50,632 nucleotides of DNA from an uncultured Bacteroidales bacterium (GTDB lineage Bacteria > Bacteroidota > Bacteroidia > Bacteroidales > Bacteroidaceae), in the NCBI GenBank assembly GCA_902781515.1, contig CACZJU010000015.1, forward strand, positions 1-50,632, given 5' to 3'. Every line of letters starts with the position of its first letter. The stretch's first letter is position 1. The notes beneath the pieces were generated by a model that was not told the DNA's origin, searched no databases, and saw only the letters and a program-made list of their open reading frames with translations. Below, piece after piece: positions 7,520 through 15,904 of the stretch. Made by a program: the position numbers and the translations under genes.

Positions 7520-9838
7520 ATGAAGTATTTGAAACTCATAATCACCGCCTTGCTGGTGTCTTTTACAGCATCAATGCAGGCTGAGTCGTCGAGCGATGTC
7601 CTCAAGAGCATCGAGAAGGTAAACAACTTTTGGCAGGAGCACAATTCTCCATACAAACGTGCTTTCTGGGACAATGCTGCGTACTATACCGGCAACATGG
7701 AAGCCTATCGTATGACGGGCCGTTCAGAATGGTATCTGTATAGCGACCGCTGGTGCCGTCACAACGAATGGAAGGGTGCCAAATCCAACGACCGCAGCAA
7801 CTGGAAATATGCGTGGTACGGCGAAGGTGACGATTTCGTGCTCTTTGGCGACTGGCAGATTTGTTTCCAGACCTATGTCGATATGTACAACCTCGTTCCT
7901 GCCGACTATAAAGTGGCTCGTGCTAAGGAGGTGATGGGCTATGAGTGTGCCATGAAGGACAATAAGTTCTGGTGGTGGGCAGATGCCTTGTATATGGTTA
8001 TGCCCGTTATGACCAAGATGTATCTTCTGACAGGCGAACAGCAGTATCTCGACAAACTTTATGAGAACTTCCTTTGGAGTGACTCGCTGATGTGGGATGC
8101 TGATGCGCAGCTTTATTATCGCGATGGCAAATACATCTGGCCGAAGGTGAAGACTGCTTGCGACGAAGGTAAGAGCTTCTGGGCACGTGGTGACGGATGG
8201 GTGCTGGCAGGACTTGCAAAGGTACTTGCCGATATGCCCAAAGATTATAAGGGACGCGACTTCTTCGTGAAGCGTTTCCAACAGTTGTCAGAGGGCGTAG
8301 CCCGTTGTCAGCGTCCTGATGGGTACTGGAGCCGTTCCATGCTCTGCGAAGCCGATGCTCCAGGTCCTGAGACTTCTGGAACTGCATTCTTCTGCTATGG
8401 ACTCCTTTGGGGTGTCAATCATGGTTACCTCGATAAGGGGAAATATGGCGAGACGATAGAGAAAGCTTGGAACTACCTTTCGAATACAGCTTTACAGGCC
8501 GACGGCAGTGTGGGATATGTGCAGCCAATCGGCGAGAAACCAGATCCAACGAAGATTGTCGATGCTCGTTCTCAGGCTCCATTCGGAACAGGTGCCTGGT
8601 TGCTGGCAGCTTGCGAACGTGTACGCTATCTCGACAATACTGCTTCTTTCGGCACTAAGCCCGGAGCACCCCGTATTGCAAATAATGCACGCCGTATGTC
8701 TTTCGTTGTAAAGAATCCTACAAGCGACAATCGTCAGGATGTTGTTGAGTTGGATGCCAAGCAGGTGTTCGACAAACTGCAGATTGGTGGAGGCCGTCAG
8801 TTTATGGTGCTCGATGGCGACAATGTAGAGCAGCCTTATCAGCTTACTTACGATGGTAAGCTCTTGGTTCAGTGCTTCGTGGCTCCCAACAGTTCTGCAA
8901 AGTTCACCATCGTCACAGGCGAGCCCAAGGCATATCGTCTTGATGTGAACGGAAGAGTTTATCCCAATCGTGAGGACGACCTTACTTGGGAGAACGATAA
9001 GAACGCTTGGCGATTCTACGGTCCTAAGATGCACAACAAGGGTGTGAGCGGTTTCGACACTTTTGCAAAGAACGTTACTTACCCCATTCAGGACCAGCTC
9101 TATCATAACGAACTTACGAGCTACGGTGTGAATTCGCGCCTTAAGAAAGAGAACAGGGGAGGAGAGTGGAATCAGATTCATCGCGACCTCTACACCTATC
9201 ATCGCAATCGCGGTCAGGGTATGGACGCATACACCGTTGGTAATACTCTGGGTGCTGGAGCTCCAGCTCTGATGGATGGCGACAATCTGCTTATGCCCGA
9301 TGTCTATGAGAAGGCAGAAATCCTCGACAACGGTCCTCTGCGTTTCACTGTTCGCCAGCAGATGTACGAGGCAAACGGAGTTCGCGAAAATCGTCTCATC
9401 ACTCAGAATCGCGGTTCACATTTGGCACGCTTCAGCATCACTTATGAGGGTGCAAATGGGAAGCAGGTGTGTGCAGGTATTGCTGTTCACAAGTCACAGC
9501 CACAGGCCTACACCATAAATAAGAAATTTGGTTACATCACATATGCCGACGCATTGGTTACACCAGAAACTCCACAGGTACAGAACGGACAGCTCTATAT
9601 CGGCGTGCTGTTCCCTGAGAAGATGAAAGCACTTCGCTATATTCCCCTGAAGGAGGAGCGTAATGGTGCTCTCGGACATGTTGTAGGCACAGCTCCGTAT
9701 CTCGACAAATCCACTTTCACCTATTATGCAGGAAGTGCTTGGAGTCAGTACGATGTTCCCAACCAACAGGTGTGGGATGCCGTGATGCAGAGTTCGGCAC
9801 GTGCCCTGAAGCAGCCCCTCGTAGTGGAAATCCAGTAA
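7520..9838 (+). CDS. Secreted GH105 unsaturated glycuronyl hydrolase fused to DUF4861
   Basis: 772 residues. Signal peptide MKYLKLIITALLVSFTASMQA. Residues ~30-370 are an alpha6/alpha6 barrel of GH105, with WWWADALYM (the Asp expected to be catalytic), SFWARGDGWVLAGLA, GYWSRSML and ETSGTAFFCYGLLWG. GH105 enzymes hydrate and release the 4,5-unsaturated uronic acid left by pectin lyases, here fitting the products of the PL11 lyase. Residues ~400-772 match DUF4861 (DLTWENDKNAWRFYGPK, RGQGMDAYTVGNTLG), a beta-sandwich domain common in Bacteroidota and of unproven role. GH105 proteins often stop near 370 residues, so this is the fused form. It leads an operon with the BASS transporter 15 nt downstream. 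Confidence 0.9.
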   Translation: MKYLKLIITALLVSFTASMQAESSSDVLKSIEKVNNFWQEHNSPYKRAFWDNAAYYTGNMEAYRMTGRSEWYLYSDRWCRHNEWKGAKSNDRSNWKYAWYGEGDDFVLFGDWQICFQTYVDMYNLVPADYKVARAKEVMGYECAMKDNKFWWWADALYMVMPVMTKMYLLTGEQQYLDKLYENFLWSDSLMWDADAQLYYRDGKYIWPKVKTACDEGKSFWARGDGWVLAGLAKVLADMPKDYKGRDFFVKRFQQLSEGVARCQRPDGYWSRSMLCEADAPGPETSGTAFFCYGLLWGVNHGYLDKGKYGETIEKAWNYLSNTALQADGSVGYVQPIGEKPDPTKIVDARSQAPFGTGAWLLAACERVRYLDNTASFGTKPGAPRIANNARRMSFVVKNPTSDNRQDVVELDAKQVFDKLQIGGGRQFMVLDGDNVEQPYQLTYDGKLLVQCFVAPNSSAKFTIVTGEPKAYRLDVNGRVYPNREDDLTWENDKNAWRFYGPKMHNKGVSGFDTFAKNVTYPIQDQLYHNELTSYGVNSRLKKENRGGEWNQIHRDLYTYHRNRGQGMDAYTVGNTLGAGAPALMDGDNLLMPDVYEKAEILDNGPLRFTVRQQMYEANGVRENRLITQNRGSHLARFSITYEGANGKQVCAGIAVHKSQPQAYTINKKFGYITYADALVTPETPQVQNGQLYIGVLFPEKMKALRYIPLKEERNGALGHVVGTAPYLDKSTFTYYAGSAWSQYDVPNQQVWDAVMQSSARALKQPLVVEIQ

Positions 9839-9853
9839 TGCCAGTTGGAACAG

Positions 9854-10780
9854 ATGAAAAGACTGTGTAACTACATCGCCCAATGGATGGGGGCTATGGT
9901 GTTGATGGTGGCTTTGATTTCACTTGCTTGGCCATCTTCTTTCCTTTGGATTGACACTTTCACCATAAGTCCTCTTCTGGGAGTCATCATGTTTGGAATG
10001 GGTCTCACCATTTCACCCAATGACTTCCGCATTGTGTTGTCGCGTCCTCGTGACATAGTGCTGGGATGTATGACTCAGTACATCATTATGCCATTGTTGG
10101 CGTGGGCTTTGGTCACCGTCTTTTCCTTACCAAAGGAACTGGCACTTGGTGTTATCCTTGTCGGATGCTGTCCAGGTGGAACTGCTTCCAATGTGATAAC
10201 ATATCTTGCAAAAGGCGATTTGGCATTGTCCGTAGGAATGACAGCAGTATCCACTTTGCTGGCTCCCCTGATGACACCCTTCCTCGTGTGGCTGTTGGCA
10301 GGAACGATGGTTGAGGTAGATACCGTGGGAATGCTGCTGAGTATATTCTACGTTATCATAGCACCCATCACAGCAGGCTTCCTGTGTCAGCGTTTTCTCC
10401 CTCGTTTCACCAGTAGTGTAGTAGGCTATCTGCCTGCATTCTCATCCCTCGTCATTGCATTAGTGGTGGGAATCGTGGTTTCGCACAACGCATCGAGGTT
10501 GCTTGTCGGAGGTGCGCTCGTCATTATCGTGGTTGTCCTTCACAACCTTCTGGGTCTGATGATGGGATATGGTGTAGGATGGCTTATGCGGATGCCTCGC
10601 GAGAAACGTGTGGCAATAAGCATTGAAGTGGGAATGCAGAATTCCGGACTTGCTTCGTCGCTTGCAGTATTACATTTCGCGGCATATCCTCTTGCCACCA
10701 TTCCGGGTGCCGTCTTCAGTGTGTGGCACAACATCAGCGGAGCGCTTGCAGCAAAGCTCTTCCAACGTCACATCCCCTAA
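9854..10780 (+). CDS. Bile acid:sodium symporter (BASS) family transporter
   Basis: 308 residues from the ATG at 9854; an in-frame TTG at 9845 is possible but less likely. About nine to ten hydrophobic segments are visible. The family features are MFGMGLTISPNDF near the N-terminus, VGCCPGGTASNVITYLAKGDLALSVGMT (the conserved crossover region) and EVGMQNSGLASSLA. BASS proteins take up organic anions with sodium, in bacteria often small carboxylates such as pantoate rather than bile acids. Its place directly behind GH105 hints that it may import a uronate-derived anion, which is inference. Confidence 0.9.
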   Translation: MKRLCNYIAQWMGAMVLMVALISLAWPSSFLWIDTFTISPLLGVIMFGMGLTISPNDFRIVLSRPRDIVLGCMTQYIIMPLLAWALVTVFSLPKELALGVILVGCCPGGTASNVITYLAKGDLALSVGMTAVSTLLAPLMTPFLVWLLAGTMVEVDTVGMLLSIFYVIIAPITAGFLCQRFLPRFTSSVVGYLPAFSSLVIALVVGIVVSHNASRLLVGGALVIIVVVLHNLLGLMMGYGVGWLMRMPREKRVAISIEVGMQNSGLASSLAVLHFAAYPLATIPGAVFSVWHNISGALAAKLFQRHIP

Positions 10781-10826
10781 ACTATTATACCATTAAACTA
10801 TTAAACTCTTAAACCCCAAATATTCA

Positions 10827-11288
10827 ATGAGTAGAAAAAGAGAAGAATTAGTACAGTTAGGTCGCGAGACAAAATACAGTCAGGACTACGCTCCGGAGGT
10901 GTTGGAAACATTCGACAACCAGCATCAGGACAACGACTATTGGGTTCGTTTCAACTGTCCTGAGTTCACCACTCTCTGTCCCATCACGGGTCAGCCCGAT
11001 TTCGCAGAGATTCGCATTTCATACATCCCCGATGTACGCATGGTGGAGTCAAAGAGCCTGAAGCTGTATCTGTTCTCGTTCCGCAGTCACGGCGACTTCC
11101 ACGAGGATTGTGTAAACACGATAATGAAGGACCTCATCAAACTGATGAATCCCAAGTACATCGAGGTTACAGGCTTGTTCACACCACGTGGTGGCATCAG
11201 TATCTATCCATACGCCAACTATGGTCGTCCGGGTACCAAGTACGAGGAGATGGCAGAGTTCCGCATGCAGCATCATGAACTACACTGA
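10827..11288 (+). CDS. queF: NADPH-dependent 7-cyano-7-deazaguanine reductase
   Basis: 153 residues, the length of the short (YkvM-type) QueF. It reduces preQ0 to preQ1 in queuosine synthesis. Visible signatures are [16 protein letters not shown] (the Cys forms the thioimide with preQ0), the NADPH-binding [13 protein letters not shown], and HEDCVN. The last 14 nt overlap the following HAD gene. No other que gene is in the window. I looked for a preQ1 riboswitch in the 46 nt upstream and saw none. Confidence 0.96.
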   Translation: MSRKREELVQLGRETKYSQDYAPEVLETFDNQHQDNDYWVRFNCPEFTTLCPITGQPDFAEIRISYIPDVRMVESKSLKLYLFSFRSHGDFHEDCVNTIMKDLIKLMNPKYIEVTGLFTPRGGISIYPYANYGRPGTKYEEMAEFRMQHHELH

Positions 11289-11979
11289 TATCTTCATAGA
11301 TTTCGACGATACAGTCTATGACACTCATGGCAATGCCGATATTGCCTTGGGTGAGGTGTTCGAGCATTTCCAGTTGGGAAGGTATTTCGCCAAGCTTAGC
11401 GATTTCACAGAACCCTACTGGTGCGAGAATCTGAAACTGTGGACTCAGTACTCCAACGGCGACATCACTCGCGACTACCTCATAGTCGAGCGCTTCCGTC
11501 GTCCTCTTTCCGTAGGAATGGGGGAGAGCGTAACTCCTGAGTTCTGTCTTGAGGTGAGCGACTGGTTCCTCGAACGCTGTGCCGACAAACCTGGATTGCT
11601 GGATGGTGCACGTCACCTTCTCGACTATCTGAAGCAGAAGGGGTATCGTATGCACATGACCAGCAACGGCTTCCACGAGGTGCAGTATCGCAAGTTGAAA
11701 GCCAGCGACACGTTGCGCTATTTCGATACTGTAGTCCTGAGCGAGGATGCAGGAGCCAACAAACCTCAGCCTGCTTACTTCGAGTATGCCTTCAAGGTGA
11801 CAGGGGCTCGTCCGGAGACTACAATTATGATTGGTGACAACTTCGTGAGCGACATTCTTGGGGCAAAGGCTGCCGGGTTGGATGTCATCTTCTTCAATCA
11901 GCATCCTTCACTCTTCTGTGCTACGGAGCCTGTTACATACGAAGTGAATCATCTGCGTGAAATAGAGTATATATTGTGA
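11275..11979 (+). CDS. HAD-superfamily hydrolase, YjjG-like nucleotidase
   Basis: 234 residues. HAD motifs are in order: DFDDTVYD (residues ~8-15, nucleophile and acid Asp), TSNG (~131), the Lys in GANKPQ (~158) and [17 protein letters not shown] (~182-198). The helical cap after motif I fits the YjjG/YfnB branch, which dephosphorylates nucleoside monophosphates including non-canonical pyrimidines. The start overlaps queF by 14 nt, and the stop overlaps the next start, so three genes appear translationally coupled. The exact substrate cannot be read from sequence. Confidence 0.88.
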   Translation: MNYTDIFIDFDDTVYDTHGNADIALGEVFEHFQLGRYFAKLSDFTEPYWCENLKLWTQYSNGDITRDYLIVERFRRPLSVGMGESVTPEFCLEVSDWFLERCADKPGLLDGARHLLDYLKQKGYRMHMTSNGFHEVQYRKLKASDTLRYFDTVVLSEDAGANKPQPAYFEYAFKVTGARPETTIMIGDNFVSDILGAKAAGLDVIFFNQHPSLFCATEPVTYEVNHLREIEYIL

Positions 11980-12641
11980 GAAGTGAGAAATTTTTGAAGG
12001 TATTGATATTGGGAATGATATTCAATTTTCCATTTTCAATATTCAATATAGTAAGTGCAAGCGATGCCGACACTTTGTTTGCGGCTTATCCTGTGCCGGA
12101 TAGCATATTCCAGAGGATGCAGGGACGCAGCTTCTCCAAGACATGCACGCTCGACCGTAGCGAATTACGCTATCTGCGCCTTTCCTACTGCGACAAGAAC
12201 GGACAGACGCAACAGGGCGAGATGGTGTGCAACAAAGCCATTGCCAAGGACCTCGTCGATATCTTCCGACAGCTCTACATCGCACGTTACAAGATTGAGC
12301 GAATGCAACTGATTGACGACTATGATGCCGACGATGAACGCTCCATGACTGCCAACAACACATCGTGCTTCAACTTCCGCTTCATATCGGGCACTCGCAA
12401 GATTTCAAAACATGGTATGGGAATGGCTGTTGATGTCAACCCTCTCTACAATCCCTATATCGTTGGTAATAGGGTAGAGCCTGCCCAAGGTCGCAAGTGG
12501 GCCTTCCGTCGTGAGCAACGTAAGGACATACCCATGAAGATTGACCGTTCGGATTTGTGCTACCGGCTGTTCACCAAGCACGGTTTCCGATGGGGCGGCA
12601 ACTGGACCAACTGCAAAGACTATCAGCACTTCGAAAAATAA
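11976..12641 (+). CDS. Secreted M15-family zinc peptidase (murein endopeptidase-like)
   Basis: 221 residues from a GTG start overlapping the HAD stop by 4 nt. It begins with a signal-type hydrophobic segment ([20 protein letters not shown], cleavage near VSA). The M15 zinc site is visible as [12 protein letters not shown] (His and Asp) and [15 protein letters not shown] (Asp and final His). This resembles the M15C group of L-Ala-D-Glu or D-Ala-D-Ala peptidases acting on peptidoglycan in the periplasm. The NFPFSIFNI core comes from an ATTCAATTTTC-type simple repeat. An internal ATG at residue 14 would remove part of the signal sequence. Confidence 0.86.
   Translation: MRSEKFLKVLILGMIFNFPFSIFNIVSASDADTLFAAYPVPDSIFQRMQGRSFSKTCTLDRSELRYLRLSYCDKNGQTQQGEMVCNKAIAKDLVDIFRQLYIARYKIERMQLIDDYDADDERSMTANNTSCFNFRFISGTRKISKHGMGMAVDVNPLYNPYIVGNRVEPAQGRKWAFRREQRKDIPMKIDRSDLCYRLFTKHGFRWGGNWTNCKDYQHFEK
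12019..12048. repeat. ATTCAATTTTCA-type simple repeat within the M15 signal peptide
   Basis: Three tandem, slightly varied units of TTCAATTTTC/TTCAATATTC. The same family occurs between genes and in other coding regions of this window (12649, 16045, 30948, 39432). Confidence 0.7.
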
Positions 12642-12648
12642 ATAATAA

Positions 12649-12680
12649 ATTATCAATTGTCAATTGTCAATTATCAATTA
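12649..12680. repeat. TCAATTGTCAATT simple repeat upstream of glnN
   Basis: Four tandem units of ATCAATT/GTCAATT fill most of the 46-bp gap between the M15 gene and glnN. I see no clean promoter in the gap, so glnN may be transcribed from further upstream or from a weak promoter here. Confidence 0.75.
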
Positions 12681-12687
12681 ATATAGT

Positions 12688-14880
12688 ATGTCTTCAACTC
12701 TTAGATTTCAAGTCGTAGGCGAGGCTTTCAAGAAGAAGCCGGTAATAGTTCCGAATCGTGAGAACCGTCCCAGCGAGTTCTTTGCCAAATATGTCTTCAA
12801 TCGCTCGAAAATGATGAAATACCTCTCCAAGGAGGTGTTCGAGAAGATGTGCGATGTTATGGACAACGGCACGAAACTCGACCTTGCAACTGCCGATAAG
12901 GTGGCAGAGGGTATGAAGCGTTGGGCTATGGAACTGGGCGTGACACATTGCACCCATTGGTTCCAACCCCTGACCGAAGGAACGGCAGAGAAACACGACG
13001 GATTCGTGGAACACGACGGTAAGGGTGGAATGGTGGAGGAGTTCACCGGCAAGGCTCTCGTGCAGCAGGAACCCGATGCCAGTTCGTTCCCATCGGGTGG
13101 CATACGCTCAACCTTCGAGGCACGCGGATATTCAGCATGGGACCCTTCGAGCCCTGTATTCGTAATCGGCGACACACTGATGATTCCCACCGTATTCATC
13201 TCTTACACTGGCGAGGCTCTCGACTACAAGGCTCCCCTGAAGAAATCGCTGATGGCTGTCGATAAAGCCGCAACAGCCGTTGCAAAGTATTTCTATGGCG
13301 ATGTCACAAAGGTGATTTCCAATCTCGGATGGGAACAAGAGTATTTCCTTGTCGATGAAGGCATGTATGCCGCACGTCCCGATCTCCTGATGACTGGTCG
13401 CACGCTCATGGGACACGATTCGGCAAAGAACCAGCAGATGGACGACCACTACTTCGGCTCCATTCCTCTTCGAGTGTCTGCTTTCATGAAGGACCTCGAG
13501 ATAGAGGCTCTCGAATTGGGCATTCCCTGCAAGACACGTCACAATGAGGTGGCTCCCAATCAGTTCGAACTGGCTCCCATCTTCGAGGAAACCAACCTTG
13601 CCATCGACCACAATATGCTCATCATGGGTATCATGAAGCGCATAGCACGCAAGCACGGCTTCCGTTGTCTGCTCCACGAAAAGCCATTTGCAGGAGTCAA
13701 CGGTTCGGGTAAGCATTGCAACTGGAGTCTGGCTACCAACACCGGCATCCTGCTTCATGCTCCAGGTAAGACGCCCATCGACAACCTGCGTTTCATCACC
13801 TTCATCGTAGAGACTCTGATGGCTGTATATCGTCACAACGGTCTGCTGAAGGGCAGCATCATATCTGCCACCAACGCCCACCGACTTGGTGCCAACGAGG
13901 CTCCTCCTGCCATCATCTCCTCCTTCCTCGGCAAACAACTGTCCGACCTCCTGACACAGCTCGAGGAAAGCGACGACGACCAGCTCTTCAACATTTCAGG
14001 CAAGAAGTCCGTCAAGCTCGATATTCCACAGATTCCAGAACTGCTGCTCGACAATACCGACCGCAACCGTACATCGCCGTTTGCCTTCACAGGTAACCGC
14101 TTCGAGTTCCGTGCCGTAGGTTCTCAGGCCAACTGTGCCGCAGCTATGATTGTCCTGAATACAGCAATGGCAGAAGCCCTCACGAACTTCAAGGAACGTG
14201 TTGACGCCCTCATCGCTCAAGGTATCGATAAGACAAAGGCTATCGTCAGCATCGTGCGCGAGGACATCAAGACCTGCAAGCCCATCCACTTCGAAGGCAA
14301 CGGCTACAGCGACGAATGGAAACAGGAGGCAGAACGTCGCGGCCTCGATGTCGAAACCAGTGCCCCACGCATGTTCATGCAGTATCTTGCTCCCTCAAGC
14401 ATCGAGATGTTCCAGAAAATGGGAGTGCTGAACGAGGCTGAACTGGAAGCACGCACGGAAATCAAACTTGAGACCTATACCAAGAAAGTGCAGATAGAAG
14501 CACGCATCTTTGGCGACCTCTGTCTCAACCACATCATTCCCGTTGCCACTCGCTATCAGAGCCAGCTCATCGACAATGTTCACAAGGTGGGTGAGATATT
14601 CTCAGCCGAAGAAGCACACATCGTCAACGCCAACAATCTGAAACTCATCCGTCAGATAAGCGAGCATTCGAGCTTCATCACCGAGAACGTGGAACGACTG
14701 ATAGATGCACGTCGCGTTGCCAACCGCATTGAAAACGTCCTCGAAAAGGCAAATGCCTATCACGACAATGTGGCTCCGCTTCTCGAGAGCATCCGCTATC
14801 ATGTCGATAAACTCGAACTCATAGTTGACGACGAACTCTGGCCCCTCCCCAAGTATCGCGAGATGCTCTTCGTCCGCTAA
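12688..14880 (+). CDS. glnN: Type III glutamine synthetase
   Basis: 730 residues, the usual size of GSIII (about 700-730, much longer than GSI). It makes glutamine from glutamate, ammonia and ATP. Signatures include GGIRSTFEARGYSAWDPSSP near the N-terminus, NLGWEQEYFLVDE, CKTRHNEVAPNQFELAPIFE, FAGVNGSGKHCNWSLATN and FEFRAVGSQANCAAAM. GSIII is the main glutamine synthetase in many Bacteroidota and forms a double-ring dodecamer. It is followed by a strong hairpin at 14889-14918. Confidence 0.97.
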   Translation: MSSTLRFQVVGEAFKKKPVIVPNRENRPSEFFAKYVFNRSKMMKYLSKEVFEKMCDVMDNGTKLDLATADKVAEGMKRWAMELGVTHCTHWFQPLTEGTAEKHDGFVEHDGKGGMVEEFTGKALVQQEPDASSFPSGGIRSTFEARGYSAWDPSSPVFVIGDTLMIPTVFISYTGEALDYKAPLKKSLMAVDKAATAVAKYFYGDVTKVISNLGWEQEYFLVDEGMYAARPDLLMTGRTLMGHDSAKNQQMDDHYFGSIPLRVSAFMKDLEIEALELGIPCKTRHNEVAPNQFELAPIFEETNLAIDHNMLIMGIMKRIARKHGFRCLLHEKPFAGVNGSGKHCNWSLATNTGILLHAPGKTPIDNLRFITFIVETLMAVYRHNGLLKGSIISATNAHRLGANEAPPAIISSFLGKQLSDLLTQLEESDDDQLFNISGKKSVKLDIPQIPELLLDNTDRNRTSPFAFTGNRFEFRAVGSQANCAAAMIVLNTAMAEALTNFKERVDALIAQGIDKTKAIVSIVREDIKTCKPIHFEGNGYSDEWKQEAERRGLDVETSAPRMFMQYLAPSSIEMFQKMGVLNEAELEARTEIKLETYTKKVQIEARIFGDLCLNHIIPVATRYQSQLIDNVHKVGEIFSAEEAHIVNANNLKLIRQISEHSSFITENVERLIDARRVANRIENVLEKANAYHDNVAPLLESIRYHVDKLELIVDDELWPLPKYREMLFVR

Positions 14881-14888
14881 CCAAAACG

Positions 14889-14918
14889 AAAGAGACGACC
14901 ATCACTGGCCGCCTCTTT
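14889..14918. terminator. Terminator between convergent glnN and the HU-type gene
   Basis: A 12-bp stem with a 6-nt loop. On the plus strand it has two A-C mismatches, but in RNA made from the minus strand these become G-U pairs (AAAGAGGCGGCC/GGUCGUCUCUUU) and a T-rich tract follows. It should therefore work best for the HU gene and probably also for glnN. Confidence 0.7.
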
Positions 14919-14922
14919 CTGT

Positions 14923-15444
14923 TTACTCCGTCTGGTCATCACCACCGCCACCGGTGTCGTCGCCTTCCACGCCAAGCTCGGCATCGATGGCTGCCTTGGC
15001 ATCCTTCCTGGCCTTGGCCTGCTCCTCGCGGGTGGTAGTCAGCTCGTAGTCCACCTTGCTTGCCATGTCGTCCCAGTAGCTCTGGTCGAACAGGATGTGA
15101 GGAGTGACTGCGGTGACATGTGCCGCGGGGTTGAACTCGCTGGCGCTGTCCACACCCTGACTGGAGATGGTGACGTAGAACGTGCCAAGTCCGGGGATGT
15201 TCACGCGGTTGCCCGCCAGCATCTGCTCGATGATGCACTCCAGAGCGTCGGAGAGCACACCCTTCAGCGTACCGCCTGTGAAGGGAGTGTTGTGCTCCTT
15301 CATGTGCTTCACCAGATTCTCCACTCCGATGGTCTCGTTGCTCTGCATCACTGCATAGACCTTCTTCTCCGAGTTCTTCTCGCTGGGATTGCTCTTGCGC
15401 AGCGCCAGCGAATACTTCAATTTACCAATTCTCTTGTTTCCCAT
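14923..15444 (-). CDS. HU-HIG family DNA-binding protein
   Basis: 173 residues. The N-terminal ~125 form an HU/IHF-like domain of the Bacteroidota-specific HU-HIG type (YSLALRKSNPSEKN, then TLKGVLSDALECIIEQMLAGNRVNIPGLGTFYVTI, the conserved GxGTF of this group). The C-terminal ~50 are a charged helix followed by an acidic Gly/Asp tail (VEGDDTGGGGDDQTE). Members of this family usually sit beside primase-like and DUF3987/VirE-type genes in Bacteroidota accessory regions, as here. It has its own promoter at 15522-15553, separate from the primase pair behind it. Confidence 0.88.
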   Translation of the reverse strand: MGNKRIGKLKYSLALRKSNPSEKNSEKKVYAVMQSNETIGVENLVKHMKEHNTPFTGGTLKGVLSDALECIIEQMLAGNRVNIPGLGTFYVTISSQGVDSASEFNPAAHVTAVTPHILFDQSYWDDMASKVDYELTTTREEQAKARKDAKAAIDAELGVEGDDTGGGGDDQTE

Positions 15445-15521
15445 TTCTTTGATGATTAGGAGTTAATACTTTTTGCGAATGACTACATCGGGCACCCGCT
15501 CCCGCCTTTTCTTATATACCA

Positions 15522-15553
15522 CAAAGTTACGAAAAAATCCCCACATACACAAA
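15522..15553 (-). promoter_or_regulatory. Promoter of the HU-HIG gene
   Basis: Minus-strand TTTG (15553-15550), 20 nt and TAACTTTG (15529-15522). It leaves a leader of about 70 nt; AAAGAA directly before the ATG is the A-rich ribosome site usual in this phylum. Confidence 0.7.
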
Positions 15554-15904
15554 CATTTCTGCATATTTATTCCACCAAAACTTCAATATTTTTCACCCCC
15601 TCCGATTATTCAATCTATAGCACAAATAAATGAATTAAAGCCGTAGGTACCCGACCCACGGCTTTATTAATGTTGACGGTTGCGGAGCTTGATGTAATCG
15701 CGCCTATATGCAACTCTCATCTGGGTGCAAAGTTATGAACTTTTCCCGAAACCTCCAAATTTTCCGTCCTTTTTCTCTTCTTTCCCCTCCCATCACCACT
15801 AATCCCATAAGACCTATGGTCTTCCTTCGAAGCATTACTAATGCCCAGCCCCAAACATTACTAATGCCCGCGGCGAAAGATTAGTAATGCATGAGGGTTG
15901 AGGG
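15554..15904. other. Gene-free stretch with a hairpin and three GCATTAnTAATGC palindromes
   Basis: About 350 bp without a gene. It holds a perfect 9-bp stem TAAAGCCGT/ACGGCTTTA (15636-15666), the palindrome AAGACC-TAT-GGTCTT (15809-15823) and three related palindromes: GCATTACTAATGC (15832-15844), ACATTACTAATGC (15855-15867) and GATTAGTAATGC (15879-15890). The three lie within 60 bp just past the primase stop and look like operator or protein-binding sites. The 15636 hairpin may be a terminator for the primase transcript. Confidence 0.6.

Noticed and set aside
10781-10826. preQ1 riboswitch upstream of queF
   Set aside because: The 46-nt gap is AT-rich with short ATTAAACT direct repeats and lacks the hairpin and A-rich tail of a preQ1 aptamer.
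15554-15904. tRNA or other structured RNA gene
   Set aside because: Hairpins are isolated; no cloverleaf, T-loop GTTCRA pattern or conserved RNA motif was found.
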